Below are positions 33,790 through 46,703 of a DNA stretch of 64,000 nt, piece after piece; the first letter of the stretch is position 1; each line of letters starts with the position of its first letter. The position numbers and the translations under genes are program-made. Where the stretch lies: NCBI GenBank assembly GCA_947652115.1, contig OX393569.1:3946791-4010790 (forward strand), given 5' to 3'. The notes beneath the pieces are model-generated. The model worked only from the letters and a program-made list of their open reading frames with translations, was not told where the DNA came from and did no database searches. The DNA is from Blastomussa wellsi. Taxonomy: Eukaryota > Cnidaria > Anthozoa > Scleractinia > Plerogyridae.

Positions 33790-35640
33790 TTAACAGCGAT
33801 ATAAAAGTTTAGTATCCTACTGTTACTCTTGATGTGTTCCATAGGTAAAAGGCCGTCATCGTCCAGTTCTTGCCGAGGATCACTGACAAATCGTCTCGTT
33901 TTTGGTGCATGGCTATAGAAACCAAGGTTATCCTAAAAGAAAGAACAAAATAGCACTCCCTTAAGGTGATATTACACGGGAAAATTTTTAACGCTGATTT
34001 TCAATCCACGTTACACGCGACAGCATTTGACGTTACATTGTTGCACCAACGTGAGGCAACGATATGTTGCACATTCTCGTCTCGAGAGCCCGCGATCCGT
34101 GTGGTAAGCACCAAGAATCGAGACCTATGGCTGCCCCAAGTTGGGAGCATGCGCAGTGAACTCGTTCTGTAGCTTGCAGCCAATCAGATTTGACAATGAG
34201 TCCTTGAATCAAGGACTTAAGGTTTTTGAGGTCAGTTCTTGGTACTGACCAAAAAGAACGATTTTCAACGCAACCTCATGATCATTTTTTTTTCAGCATG
34301 CGTCATGCTTTAGCGCGAGTCGATATCACGTGATGAATCAATTCCAGCAGAATTCGGGCAACGTTTCAGGTTTTTTAATCAACTTTATATTGCCTCAAAA
34401 TGTTGCGAAACAAAACGTGCGCCCCGCCGAGTTACATAGACTTCAGAAAAAGTCCTTCGTATTGTTTATAAACTCCTTCTCTCGCTCGGTCGCTTTACGA
34501 CCTTCGAAAATCTCGTCCACGAGTTACATGACGTCAATTTTCAAACGCAACTTTCGGAATAAAGTTAACCTGTTCACGCACGCAATTCCCACTCTTTTGT
34601 TCTTCCCTTGAATAAGGTATCATTTTTAGGGTTTGATCGTTAATTAGAAAGGGTATCAATTTTTTGGTTTGAGAACCTTCTTGGCACTCCCCCCATCAAA
34701 AATTTACTGGAGTACCCCCTCTCCCCCCACGGTGCTCTGGCTCCCCAGCAAGCGACTCAAAACGCTAAAAAACGCCACTAATACGCAAAAGACCACCTAA
34801 AAACACAAGGTGAGTCACTTTGTTCATCTGGCTTACTTTATATCACATTGTGGGAGCAAAAGACGGAATTTTATGGAGCATTTATCATGATCAATTGAAT
34901 CAAGCCGTTGCGACAAACAGTAAACTACCGTGATGTCACGCTCCCTCGAAATGAGTACTGAAGTCGGGTCACAAGAAAGGTGTGGCTTTGCCTATAACAA
35001 TGTTGACCTTGCGGATCATGCCTGCGCGCTGCACGTGTATCATTGTATATACATGTGCAGAGCAGTATGCTCGAAACATGTGCGAAGAATACCATTTCAA
35101 ACAAGGGCCGAAAACCCAACCAGGTAATTGCTGGAGGAAGTTTCCGTGAATCTCATCTTAGCAAGTGAAAAGTTCGCAAACAAGTTTCACAAGGTTCATC
35201 TGCAGTAAGATGTTGAATCTGAATTCTTATTATCTAGACATAACGTAAGTTCAAAAGCGAAACGAGACTGAGTGTTGAGCGCGTGCTGTGAGGATTGCAC
35301 GTTTATTTAACAGTCCTCTCAACCTGAAGTTTTCAACGTGATAAGACACGTGAATTTGTTGTCATGCGTTACTTTCTCGTTTCACGTTTTATTGATATTT
35401 CATATCCTGCCTATTTTTCCCGTGAAAAGCCAGGGAAGGTCACAAATCCTATTCGATGTTGGCGTTCGCAGGCAAACTAGCTGGCTGATCTTGAGGGGCG
35501 ATTCGGCTTGCTAGCCTCCTTAACAACGTATAAGCCATCTTTATATGGTACAAACAGGAGCTAAAATAGCCTCCTAACAACGGATAAGCCATCTTTTCAA
35601 GGTGCAAACAGCTAGGAGCTGGTCAATATTAATGTGACAG
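33790..35640. other. unassigned stretch
   Basis: No supported exon. 34618-34740 resembles a repeat end (GGGTATCAATTTTTTGGTTT, ACTGGAGTACCCCCTCTCCC). 35515-35625 holds a two-copy tandem duplication of about 55 bp (AACAACGTATAAGCCATCTT / AACAACGGATAAGCCATCTT). Confidence 0.4.
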
Positions 35641-35680
35641 TGTAACTACCAGACAAGTGGGACATCCGAAACAGCTTCAA

Positions 35681-35761
35681 AATGTCCGAAGATTGGGTCA
35701 ACGCACAGACACCAGCCGCACCGGTTCCTTTCACGTCTTTAGCGACCGCTGTTTGTAAACG
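35681..35761 (+). CDS. possible first exon, unknown protein
   Basis: ATG in context TCAAAATGTCC opens MSEDWVNAQTPAAPVPFTSL and ATAVCKR and stays open to the donor GTATGT at 35762. Start context and donor are good, but no family is recognised and no second exon could be joined. A MITE insertion follows 40 bp later. Confidence 0.3.
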
Positions 35762-35802
35762 GTATGTGGACAATTTTCTTTACTTTTGTTGGCCTCCTTT
35801 GA

Positions 35803-36017
35803 TAGACCTATTCGGCTAACATGTTTACCTCATTGTTGCTACCCAATTCAGATAATGTGATGATTCATTTGGGAGGTTACAATTGTTTTGTTCGTACATT
35901 CTTGCATGCAATCGGTTGTGTATGACAAATTGCACAATTGTAACCTCCCAAGTGAATCATCACATGACCTGAATTGGGTGGCAACAAGGATGTAAACACG
36001 TTAGCCGAACTGGTCTA
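35803..36017. repeat. MITE with about 85-bp inverted repeats
   Basis: TAGACCTATTCGGCTAACAT at 35803 faces CGTTAGCCGAACTGGTCTA ending at 36017; further in, GATTCATTTGGGAGGTTACA faces TGTAACCTCCCAAGTGAATC. The central spacer is about 45 bp. The arms are nearly identical, so the insertion may be recent. Confidence 0.85.
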
Positions 36018-36342
36018 TTCAAGTTTTAGTTTTGGAAATCGCTCTTATAATTACTTGCACGTTGTTACAATAATTATGGTTTTGAATCTAATTAATGTAA
36101 CCCAAAGGCATTTCAGTTGACAAAGATACCAGTATTTAGTGGACATCTGTAGCCGCATTAGGCGGGCAATTTGTATCCGAAACTGGTGCCACGGGGCAAA
36201 CGAAGCAATCGACAGATGTAAATTATAACCTTTGCTTTCTAACTAATGGAAATACACCAGAGTTACAACTTCGTAGTGGAAAGCGTGAACCATGACAATC
36301 TGAAAGTCTCATATTTTTACGGAAAAACGTAATTCCTTTGAG

Positions 36343-36455
36343 ATGGCTAGCCGCAAGTTACCCTGCAAGCAATCCCTTCGATCTTCCCAGACAAGTCGGA
36401 CATACTAGGAAGATCGAAGGGACCTCTGCTCGCAGGGTAGCCGCAAGTAAGCCTC
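36343..36455. repeat. short inverted-repeat element
   Basis: TAGCCGCAAGTTACCCTGCA and ATCCCTTCGATCTTCC face GGAAGATCGAAGGGACCTCT and GCTCGCAGGGTAGCCGCAAG. The spacer is about 20 bp. Confidence 0.65.
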
Positions 36456-37694
36456 GGAAACACATGGAGCACCTGCAAGGTAGAAGGATGGACTGTCTCT
36501 GGAAATCTATTTCTTCAGCAGTTAAGCCATGGAAATTGACTGAAATGAAGGAAATGGTATTTCACAAGACAGGCAGCGAGTGAGTCGTGTTATATACCAC
36601 AAACGTTGATAAACAATATAATGATGGCTTTCGATTTCCAACATTAAGCTGGAGACTATCATGGCAGTTACAACTACCTGGAAAAAAACATTTCTTCTGC
36701 CAATTATAAAGACTCCTGCTAGGTGAGATTTCATTACAGTTGCCACAGTCTATTTATGAACATATGCGACTGCTCATTTACTGGAAACACAAAATATAAC
36801 CGCAAATCTTGAAAAATGGCTACCGACAACAAATTGTATCGAACAGAAGACAATTTAAGTAGTATTAAAAAGACCTCCGTGCTAATTACCTCATCTTCTA
36901 ACAGGGACATTTTAAAAGTTTTTTCCCTGTGTTAAGTTGTGGCCAACCTTGAACTGTTAAAATGCAATTAACCCGGAATTCAATAGTTGGAAGGACATTT
37001 TTGTGTCCCTCACTATTGTGCGCTTGTAGAGTTTGTCTTGACTGTCGGCTGGCTTGGGTTGGGACGCTGAGACCCGCTATTTCACCCCAGTTTTGTTGCA
37101 GAAAATTAAGGGATAGGAGCCAGCTTCACAGATTAATGAAGGAACATAATTTTGCACTTTTTTTTTCAACAGAGTTTGGAAGCTTGTGCTGGGCCCAGAG
37201 TATTCTCGAGTGACCCCCTGCTTAACTGGAGTTGCTGATTGAGAAGATGTCCGATCCCTGAGTATTTTGTTTTCTTGTTTTTGTCATCCTCATTTTATGA
37301 CTGCAGACTATAAACCGTTCGTGAAAAGAAAGCTACAACAGCAATTTTATCATTTCTCATCCTAAACGATGGCTGTGAAAGTTCACGCTTACTACAATTA
37401 ATGCATTTTCATTGAAGGCAGCCGAGTTTATAAACTGTGTAAATGCAGCCATTTGGGGGCATTGTTTTAGGTACATCTTTGAACGAAATATAGAAACATG
37501 GTTTGTTCAATTTTTAAAAAGTAGGACAGCGAATTATAGATGTAACAGATATTTCGATCATACAATTGTGGATGTCGAAGTTGCGTGCCCTCTCTCGACG
37601 AGCGGATTTCACGCAATTGAGCTTTCTTTTTCGTGATAAAAAATATTGTTCGTTGATAACTAAGCAAATCACTGCTTGTAACTGAAAACTGTTT

Positions 37695-38000
37695 TTAACC
37701 GAACAATAATGAATCATACTCCGGATCGGCGGTGACGAGAAACGATGAAATCAAGAGGCCCGCCATCACGAATGGGTCATGATAGTTGAGTTCCCCTGTT
37801 CTGTTCAGAAGCGGGCTAATGCAGGCACTTTCTAACAGTAAGATAAAAATTGTCGTTGTAACGACGATACAGAAGGAATACTTTACATGGGAAATAGCCT
37901 GTAACCGGTAAATCAGCAGATGAGTCACAACCAATGTCTCAGATAAAAGGAAGACGTACGGTATGAAGATAAAAATAAACAGGAAAGCAGCTTGTGGTTG
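37695..38000 (-). pseudogene. possible class A GPCR C-terminal fragment
   Basis: The minus frame reads FLFIFIFIPYVFLLSETLVV, then KYSFCIVVTTTIFILLLESA, then FVMAGLLISSFLVTADPEYD and ends with TAA: three hydrophobic helices spaced like TM5-TM7, with DPEYD where NPxxY would be. Upstream on the same strand (38192 on) another frame has LLTDRVAISHTL, like the DRY region, but stops lie between. The call is by pattern only; it could be a fragment of another membrane protein. The stop TAA at the 5' side and the lack of a good acceptor point to a pseudogene. Confidence 0.3.
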
Positions 38001-39989
38001 CCATTATTTTTTTGAGATGGGCCGATTCCCTAACCGATGTTTTGCTAAATTGCTTCCTAATTTCTCGTGGGTATAACGGACACAACGACGAATTCGCGTA
38101 TTCGACAAACCGTGGGTACGTTCACCCATGCAGTGCATGATCGCGACTTTCACTGAGTTCAGCGTGTGTGAAATTGCGACTCTGTCTGTCAACAGTCAAA
38201 TAAGGAACTTGGTAAGTTGGCTTTTAAAACACGGTTCGCATGAAGTAAAGGGACTAATTTAGAGGCGATAAGTGATCGTGGAGAATCCAAAATCCGGTTT
38301 GATCTGAACAATTAATAAAAATTGCGACTGATCGTGTCAGTAAGTATCACAAACATTTATCACGAGTTTCACAGCATTTTAGTCGACAAATGTCAAAAGC
38401 ATCCATAAGTTGAAAGTTGAAAGTTGAAATTGTAAAAGACAACTGAAAAGACCCAGCACGGTTTGCTTTTTTCTGCTGTATTAGCGGAGATGTTTCGATT
38501 ACGTTTCAGCTTGTTTGAGTTGTTGCTGTGGGATCAAACTGTTAACTTGCATGCGTGATCAAGACAGTTTCATCTCGCTTTCATAAATGACGAGGAAACT
38601 GACGGACAACTACCGGCTCAGATAGAGTAGTTAACCACAATACATTTCAGAGACTTTTGTGTGTAGTTCTTTAGGTTAGTAACGTTACGCGAGTCGCGTA
38701 CAATAAACTCCAGGTATCATATTTTACCCTCTTTTCAAAGCAACTTTATGCAGTGTACAATTCACTGAGGTCAGCTTGGGTCACGAAAACAATTTAATTT
38801 ATTGCGCATTTGCCATGGAAAATTTAATTCTTCTGTAAACGTCAACGGACAACAGCAAGAGGAATTTTATGGAGTAACTTTTAGCTAGCGGGCATTCCCA
38901 TGAAAATAATAGATAGTTCTTCAATTGCGAAAACTAAACTACAAATTCTGCCGTTCTCTTAATCTGACTACAGTTACCGGAGACTCGCGCGATTGACAAG
39001 TTCTTTCCGAGTGATTCACATATACTGCGTGTTTTAGCAGTCGTGCAGCAGTTGCGAAAACTAACGAGCGAACGTCGTCGGCTAAAACGCGTTCTCACCG
39101 GGCCACATTTCTTTGGAGTTGAATCTTTTATTGCTGGGCATCTTTTGTCCAAGGAAAATGAAACAAACGATGATGAACTATCAGTTGTTTGGTACTCTGA
39201 AATTACTTGAGTTTGTTACTTGAGCCATGCCAGCGGAGATCCAGCGAGTAAAGCGTCAGTTCCCGTGCTGTAATGAAGCCCGAGGCGGGGCTGTCTTGGA
39301 CTGAGTTAAAGATTCTATCGGGATAGAATGTCTTGCAGAGAAAAGGAAATGGAAATTATTTACCATGGCTGTATGTTGCTGCCAACGCTGTAACAAATGT
39401 ACTTTCTACGTTATTATGATAATTTTAAAATATGCACTGGACAAAGGTTTGTTCATAGCGCGAGGACGAACAAGCAACAGCGATTGAAGCATACGAGCCG
39501 ATACGATTTTTCTTCATTGGCAACAAATGGTACCCAATTCGCAAGAAGCAACCATGACTAGCTCAGAATGATATGCGAGGGCTCAATTTTGGAGGGCGTC
39601 CACACTTCAACACTGACGTTATAATTTCACAGTAAAATGAATATTTTGACTTGTCAAAAAAGGCACAGAAGGGTAGCAAAAATTAAAAATTACAAACAAA
39701 AGTAACGAAGTTGGTGCTTTCGCGAGATTTCAGAGCGCATCATTGCATTATCATGAGGGGCGAGTCGAGTGAGTAATTGTAATTTTCATCTTGCTGATGG
39801 CCGCCACCAGTAACCAGCCTGTTTCTGTCGTGACCCGTTCTTTATCAATTGCAAAGTGGAGCTTTGTGGACATTGCAAGTTATTGGTGATATTTTGAGCT
39901 TTCTGATCTTCTTTTTAAAGTTCGAATTGAACTTAGCTGCCTAAGACTCTCACTTCTGATTTCTTTCTTTGGAAGTTGCTGCGAATTAA

Positions 39990-42600
39990 CATTCATTCAA
40001 CGGTCATGTCGAGCCGTCCTTGTCAGTCTAGTGAGGCATACAACTCTTGTTTTTGTTGTACAGTTCTTCGATATATTTTCGCTCGAGAACATAATTTGTA
40101 GTGAATTTACCTAAATGGAAACTTGAAAAATCCGATTTGCTGGACTTGCTGACATATTTGGTTTCACAAAGAAGGCCTTTTGGGTCAGTCCCTTTAGTCA
40201 TTGCATGTCTTGCCAATCCTGGAGTTTAATGTTGTAGGCTGCAACTTCAACGGCGTCGCATCTTATGCCTTTGGATGCAGATGTTTTTCACAAACTATTA
40301 AAATAACCAGCGAAGTGGTGTCTTGGTCTTTCACTTACTTGTTCCTCGTAGAACAAGTGCAAACAGACCCACTGTGGCCGACTATGTGCAAACTGACGCC
40401 ATGCTAAAGGAATGTGGATATTTTCGCTATCACCTCCTGGCAGAGGTTGCAAATTCAGCATTCGCAAATAAAGCGTTTTCTTGCTCATGCACTTTTCCGA
40501 ACAGAATAAAAAAGCTTAAAATTTTCTATTATTAATTGGTTTGAGTTGAGCGGTATTGTTGGTGTGAAGCTCGACTCGCGATTATTTAATTTACTGATAC
40601 GAGCTACGTCGTAGGCCCGACGAGTTCTGTTGACATACTTTATTGTGGCACAATTCCTACAAGACAACAGGGCACAAATGGGAAGCCATAGTTCCTTCGC
40701 TAATGTTGTCACTTTCTGCAACGATGCGGGATTTGATGACCACTGAATTAATACACTATCATAGCTCGTGATCAAATATTTGAATTTATTGTCCCTGTGA
40801 AGAAACGAGTATAGTAATAAACTGCTTTGCATGCACTATTGAATGGCCGGGGTAAAAATGTCACTCGGCCATAGCAGATATATTTCACTCGGCGAATGAA
40901 GGTCGGAACCAAAAAAAATATACTATTAATTGTAACAGCTCGCTGAATTATTCACGGAAAAGCAAATTTGGATTCAGTTAAAGTGAAGTAGGACGAGAAA
41001 CAACTGGAGGAGGTCAGCCGAACAAGAACTGCCGCAGACTGAGATAGGGTCACGAATGAAAGAAATGGAAACTGCAAGCCCCGAGATCAAGACACGTGGA
41101 GGAGAACTGTGACTGTAAATCACACCTTGTGCTACAAAGAGGATACGAATAAGGCGTTGATAAGGCGTTGAAATTGTGAATTACTTCCATTCTGACTTGC
41201 GGGAGCTCAGTCTCCAATAGTTAATCTGATGCCGTTATGAACCTTTTGCTTTTGTCTTAGTTTTCTGGATAAGTAATCTGCTATGGCCGAAATATTTTTA
41301 CTGCAAGTAGTTTTCTTGCCTATAACTCCCTTGTTTAACGAAGTTTCAGGTTTGAACGAAGAGCTCGAATTGGAGATCTTCCAAGATATGATGGAGACGA
41401 GTTGTTCCGCGAGCTTAACTTTTATACGTCAAGCAAAAACTGACTTGATCAAACAGTTTCTATTTATCCTTATCTAAGCACCGAAGAGTCAGGTAATTTA
41501 AAAATGTTACACATAACGGAGACGAAGTTGGAGCTTTCCCTAACTTCCAGAGCACACAATTAAGTATGCAACAGCCACCTCGAGCAGAAGGTTTATGGCC
41601 CCCAGTTGCACCTGAAATAACTAGTTTGCGAGTTATCAACTCTTCAGAGCGGTTTCGAAGTCCTCGATTATATTTCAAGAATTCTTTTTTAAAAATATCA
41701 CTCAGCTGATTAACTACTCTCTCGACTATCACTCCTTATTTCTTCATTTTTTTCAAGTTGCTTATCAGGTCTTTCATACATTTATCACGGAGATGCATGA
41801 CTTCACCCTCTCCATTTTGTATAGCCGAATAAATATAACAGACCTTTCTGTCTAGTGAGGCATACAACTTTCGTTCTTTCTGTAATAATACTCAGTTGAT
41901 TTTCACCCGGGAGCATGATTTCCACTGAATTTACGTAAATGGAAACTTACAAATTCCGATATGCTGAAGAGTGTAGTTGCACGAAGAAGACCTTTTAGGT
42001 CAGATCTCCATTGTTTTGCGCAACTCGGAGTCAAGGTGTTGTATGTTGTAAGCACGTCGTATATGAAACCCTTTATGAGGTTTTAGACTGAATAGAATTG
42101 CAGACATTTTCCTGTGAAAACGTCAAATAACCAGCTAAGTGTTATTTTGGTCTTTCTTTAACAATTTGTTCGGTGAACACAGAGTAACTGAAATCAGAGC
42201 GATTATGGCCGACCCCGCGCAAATTGAGTACGATTGACGCCATGTTGTAGGAATGTGGATATTTCCCCTACCTTATTGTGCGAATTACGAATAAAACAGG
42301 ATTTTTTACCCACGAATTTTACTGCAGAGAAAAGAAAGTTAAATTTGTTTCTGAAAATAGTTTCAAGTGAGTGGTGCGCGCGGTAGATTTCGAGGTTACA
42401 CGAATTTTACTTGGTTAGATACGAGGTGTTTTGTTGCATACCATAATAATATTGCCCGAATGGTATTGGAGACAGCATGGAGAAATGCGAGGCCATAGTT
42501 CCTTCGGTCATTTTATATCTTCCTGCAAAGATACGGATCCTTCGCATTGAATCAATATGCTACCGTTATTCCTAAACAAAGTGAATTTCTAGACTTCAAA
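39990..42600. repeat. diverged duplicated block, two copies of about 0.6-0.8 kb
   Basis: 40020-40300 and 41845-42130 share GTCTAGTGAGGCATACAACT, GTGAATTTACCTAAATGGAA / CTGAATTTACGTAAATGGAA and GAAGGCCTTTTGGGTCAG / GAAGACCTTTTAGGTCAG in the same order. Copies of GCCATAGTTCCTTCG at 40686 and 42492 extend the match. No reading frame is conserved between the copies, so they look like duplicated non-coding DNA or decayed genes. Confidence 0.6.
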
Positions 42601-42609
42601 GAAATTGAA

Positions 42610-45600
42610 AGAACCAAATTAAATAACTATCCTGCGAGATAGCTAGTATATAAGGGATAAATGTACTTATAGCAGACAAACAAGTTTATCCACAAATAAT
42701 AAAACACTTTGGATCGACTCACACAGTATCCAAATTTAATTAAAATTGCAACTGCTTTGATTCCCTTTATCGTCGCGCGAGCAATCGAGTTTAATGGCTA
42801 AGCCCGTCAGAGCGAAAGAACGGAAATTTATCGTTCTCCGTTCGTCAAATGGGACTCCGTAGCGTATCTTAGAACGAATTTTTACGGTACTAAGAAACAT
42901 GAAAATCAAATAAAAATCTTGAAACGTTGATCTCAAAGGTGTATTTTATTTGTAAAAATCATAAAAACAGTTCTACTGTTAGCAAATATTCAATGAGAAG
43001 TATTTCACAATTTCTTCTTCCCAATGTTGGCTACGGGCTTGTCGTATTTTCGCTCCATGTGCTCTTCCTTGCTGTTTCTCAGTTTTCCATGGAATTAACG
43101 GAAATAACTGCTCGCTAAAAATCTCAATAATGCGACTATTGTGGTTTTTACTAAAGTGACTTTGAGTTCTTACCAGGGAATGATTTGAGGAGGTTTAGCG
43201 GTTTCGAAAAGGGGAGTAATACGTATGGCCCATGATGAAATGTTCTGTATAGAGTTCAATCGCCGAGAGGCCAGTAGTTCTGCTACTATGTAGTGTTTCT
43301 TATTATTTCGGTTCTGCCTGTTTTATGCTGTTCTTTTTTGGTTCTGCCACACACAGAACGTGTCTGCATGGAAGTTGACTTTACATAGAAGAATAAAACT
43401 TTTAATAACTACAACCTTTAATGGTCAAAACTACAAGAATACATGCCGGCAACACATGCATGAACTTCTCCGGATTCGTGCAGGTAAACGTTTTGCACAA
43501 AATAGTTTTAAATGAGCGATGAAACCTGCAAGGAGTACGCGAAGTATTCAGGGAGAGAACTTAAGATGGGGTCTGACAAAATTCATGCAACTTTGAATAT
43601 AGCTGATGTCGTGCAAACGTGTTTGGGGGCGAGCAGGCGAGTATATCAATAATACAAAGAAAGTTGAGTCAGTTAAGTTAGGGGCAACAGATTCACTAGC
43701 ATGAATTTAATAAAAAGATATTTACTTCCGTTTTAACTGTACCTGGGGCTAAAGAAGAGATGAACAACAACTCTGCCTTCAAGTGGACCTTGTCTTCCAT
43801 GGTGAAGCAAGACAACTCACGCCTCTTGCTCGGTCCAATTCGCTTGATGTATGCTCTTGTTTGATTGGCTAGGGATTATGCATGATGTCGTAATAGGGTA
43901 TACAGCCTGGGAACCCCTCATTGCCTCTCGTCACTCAGCCTCTTCTTATCATTTATTAAAGTAATAAACTAGATGGGACAGTATACGATTTCTTATTGGC
44001 CAAAAACTTGTCATTATACGTTTAATGCTAACCGTGTCATAATTTTTTTCATTTGATTAGTGTTTCGCAGGGATTTCGTCTACAGCCTGAAAGTTAGAAC
44101 CAGATTTCGCTGTTCAGTGGTATGGGAAAGGCTTTAGAAACCAGATATTTTATTTTTTTTGCCTAATGAATTTTGCTCATAAAATTCTTAAATTGATTGA
44201 AAATTATGTAATATATTAGTCGATAATACGACGAGTTTCATCAACAAAAACTTTTATTAGAATGTCCGTAAAGTTTGGTGAAAACGGAATGGCCACAAGA
44301 CTAGTGAGAAATGTCAGTTTAGGTTATAACAATAACAGTGAAATTTCGCAAAAACGTGTGTAGGTTCCATATTATCCCCCATATACTGTTAACATAAAAG
44401 TCAAAAATCCCTCTTATGAAACAATCGTGGTATTTTCGTGCCTCATGTGGACGGATTGCTCAAATTAAGCCATCGATTGATAAACTGGGTCACGTGTTTA
44501 AGCAACACTGAACTGAAACCAACAAACCAAGAATTGTAAACCGAATAATAACAAAATCTCCAACTGATAATTTTGAGATTATGATTTATGACACGCAGAA
44601 AACGTGTGGTAGCGGAGCGTCTCGCGTTTTGTCTACTTTACAATCCACGTCAAAACACGTGTACCTGAGCTTTACAAACACTGACACACGTGAGCTCCCA
44701 GGCCGTTCTGTTTGTACAAGAAATGGCCCTGGAAACGAAGTTAATGCACTGGATCCCAGGGTCCACGCTAGATTTCCGCAGTCTCTCATTGCAGTTGACT
44801 GAATGCTTTTGCGCGCTTTCCAATGCTGCAAGTTCAACTTTGTGCAAAACGTTACCACAACTTGCAAAACGGGTGGTAATGCGCGCAACAGCACTTTTCA
44901 CCAGGTGTTGTTACGCTTCTTTCAAGACTGTCTGCACGTGACAAAGGACCGCTAGCTGAATTTCGCGGAAACTCGCGTTTGACATTTTTTTCTTATTGTT
45001 GTGTTTATAGCCCGTCATTCATTTAGAATTGGTAGACAGAATTGGTAGTGTAGTTAACCTATCAGAACTGGTAGTTTGAGATAACTGAGCGATCACGAGT
45101 AAGGAGTTTCGTTCGACGAAAACAAACTTATGTCTCACATTTCACCTTGCCTCCTGGATTCTTCTTGCAGTTTCGAATTCTGTATTTCCTCTTCATCTAG
45201 CTGAGAAGACTGAGCATTTGCTTCCTTGGTAGGTTTACAGCCACTTTGTCGTTATAAAGCTCAAAAACAGTTTTTAGTTGCAGATGGAAACGCCTCGACT
45301 CAAACGGAGTTACTGCATTCCGGTCAACAAGAAAACGGCGCGATCAAAATGGTTTTCAGTTCTGATTGGTTGGCGTCCTCATTTTCGTTGTTTCTGATTG
45401 GTCCACGACAATTCTCCATTTCAGCTTGCAGTGCTCGCTTGTGACACGCTGCTTTGTGTAGAAACGAGATCAATTTTATTTGCTAAGCTGTTAGCCGACC
45501 TTTGCGGGCAGCTTTTTCGTACAGCCCACTGATTAAAATTAGACTACGAACAGACCCTCCATCGTTTCTCTTTCTTCGTCGAGAAAAAGAGGGAAAATGA

Positions 45601-46150
45601 AGAGAAGGCTGGAAAAGAGCTAACTGCGAGAACAGTCGCGACTGAGAAGCATTTGCCAGTGCGTCCTAGCTTGTGGTCACGTTTTTTGTTTTGGAAATAA
45701 AATATAATGCAAGCCGAGATTTCACGTTGAAAACATTTTTAACTCATGGTACGTTTGCAGTTACCATATCTCCCTCACGACTTGAAAGGGAAATGTATTA
45801 TTTCTGTGATGCCGTCACCCAGTGGACAAACGAAGATTTTGTGACGTAATCTTTATTTTTTGGGAGGGGGAGGGGGTATTAGGAATATAGACAAAGCGAT
45901 AAACACGCATTATCTAAAAGAGCTTAAAGTCAAGAGTTAGAAATTGCATTGTCCATGACGGATTCCTGCATAACAGAAGGCAAAGACGAGAACACCCTCC
46001 CACCACTCCCTCATTTTCAAACACAGAGCCTGTAATAATGTGACGTCACAAAAACTATTGCGCTACTCAATAACAAATACTGCACAGTTCAATTTAAAAG
46101 GCAATACAGTACAAAAACAGAGTAAAGCCAACACAATCAAATTCTTTACA
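42610..46150. other. unassigned stretch downstream of CREG
   Basis: No exon with homology or paired splice signals. A poly-G run near 45861-45875 and isolated CCAAT-type motifs near 45364 and 45399 are noted. Minus-strand sequence up to 46154 would be the CREG 3' UTR end. Confidence 0.4.
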
Positions 46151-46153
46151 GCT

Positions 46154-46188
46154 TTTATTACAAGCAATATTCTTTTAAAAAATTTATT
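46154..46188 (-). terminator. polyadenylation signals for CREG
   Basis: AATAAA on the minus strand at 46188-46183 and again at 46159-46154, about 410-450 bp after the CREG stop codon. No other AATAAA was noted closer; which one is used cannot be told. Confidence 0.45.
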
Positions 46189-46599
46189 TTAATTCAATAA
46201 TATGTTATTAAGAAATTTTATCAACTCTAAAAATACGGTGTACCATTTGTACATGGATTCGCATAATTTTATGTAAAATTGACTTTTAATTTAGGGAAAC
46301 ATTTTCTAATCATGCATCCCTACTAAAGAAAGAAACCAGTGTTTTGAAATTTCGCAAATGACGCTGCATGTGTTTTCAACACCACAATCAGAGATAATCA
46401 CCATAATTTTTTGTACCTTTTCCACACAGGGAAAGCACTTTGATTTTACTGACTGGCTTAGCAAGGAATGCCTTTTGCATTTAAACTCCAAACGTAAAAA
46501 AATTAATAAACAGTTTTCAAGAAAAGAATCTGTTTAGAATACTGAATAGACTTCCTCTTGAATCACGTCTCGGTTAAAACAGAGCACTCAGAGACTGTC

Positions 46600-46703
46600 T
46601 TACAATTTGACTTTGAAGTAATCTTCAACAGGCACGATAGTAGCAGGACCATAAAAATCCAACAGCCAAACGTGAGTGATCTCAAGCTTCAGTGTTTGCC
46701 AAT
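46600..46703 (-). CDS. CREG: CREG exon 5 (C-terminus)
   Basis: Acceptor TTTTCTTTTCCTTTAG. It codes for WQTLKLEITHVWLLDFYGPA to EDYFKVKL and TAA at 46602-46600, matching the CREG1 end (ITNIWVLDYFGGPKIV, EEYYNV). Confidence 0.96.
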
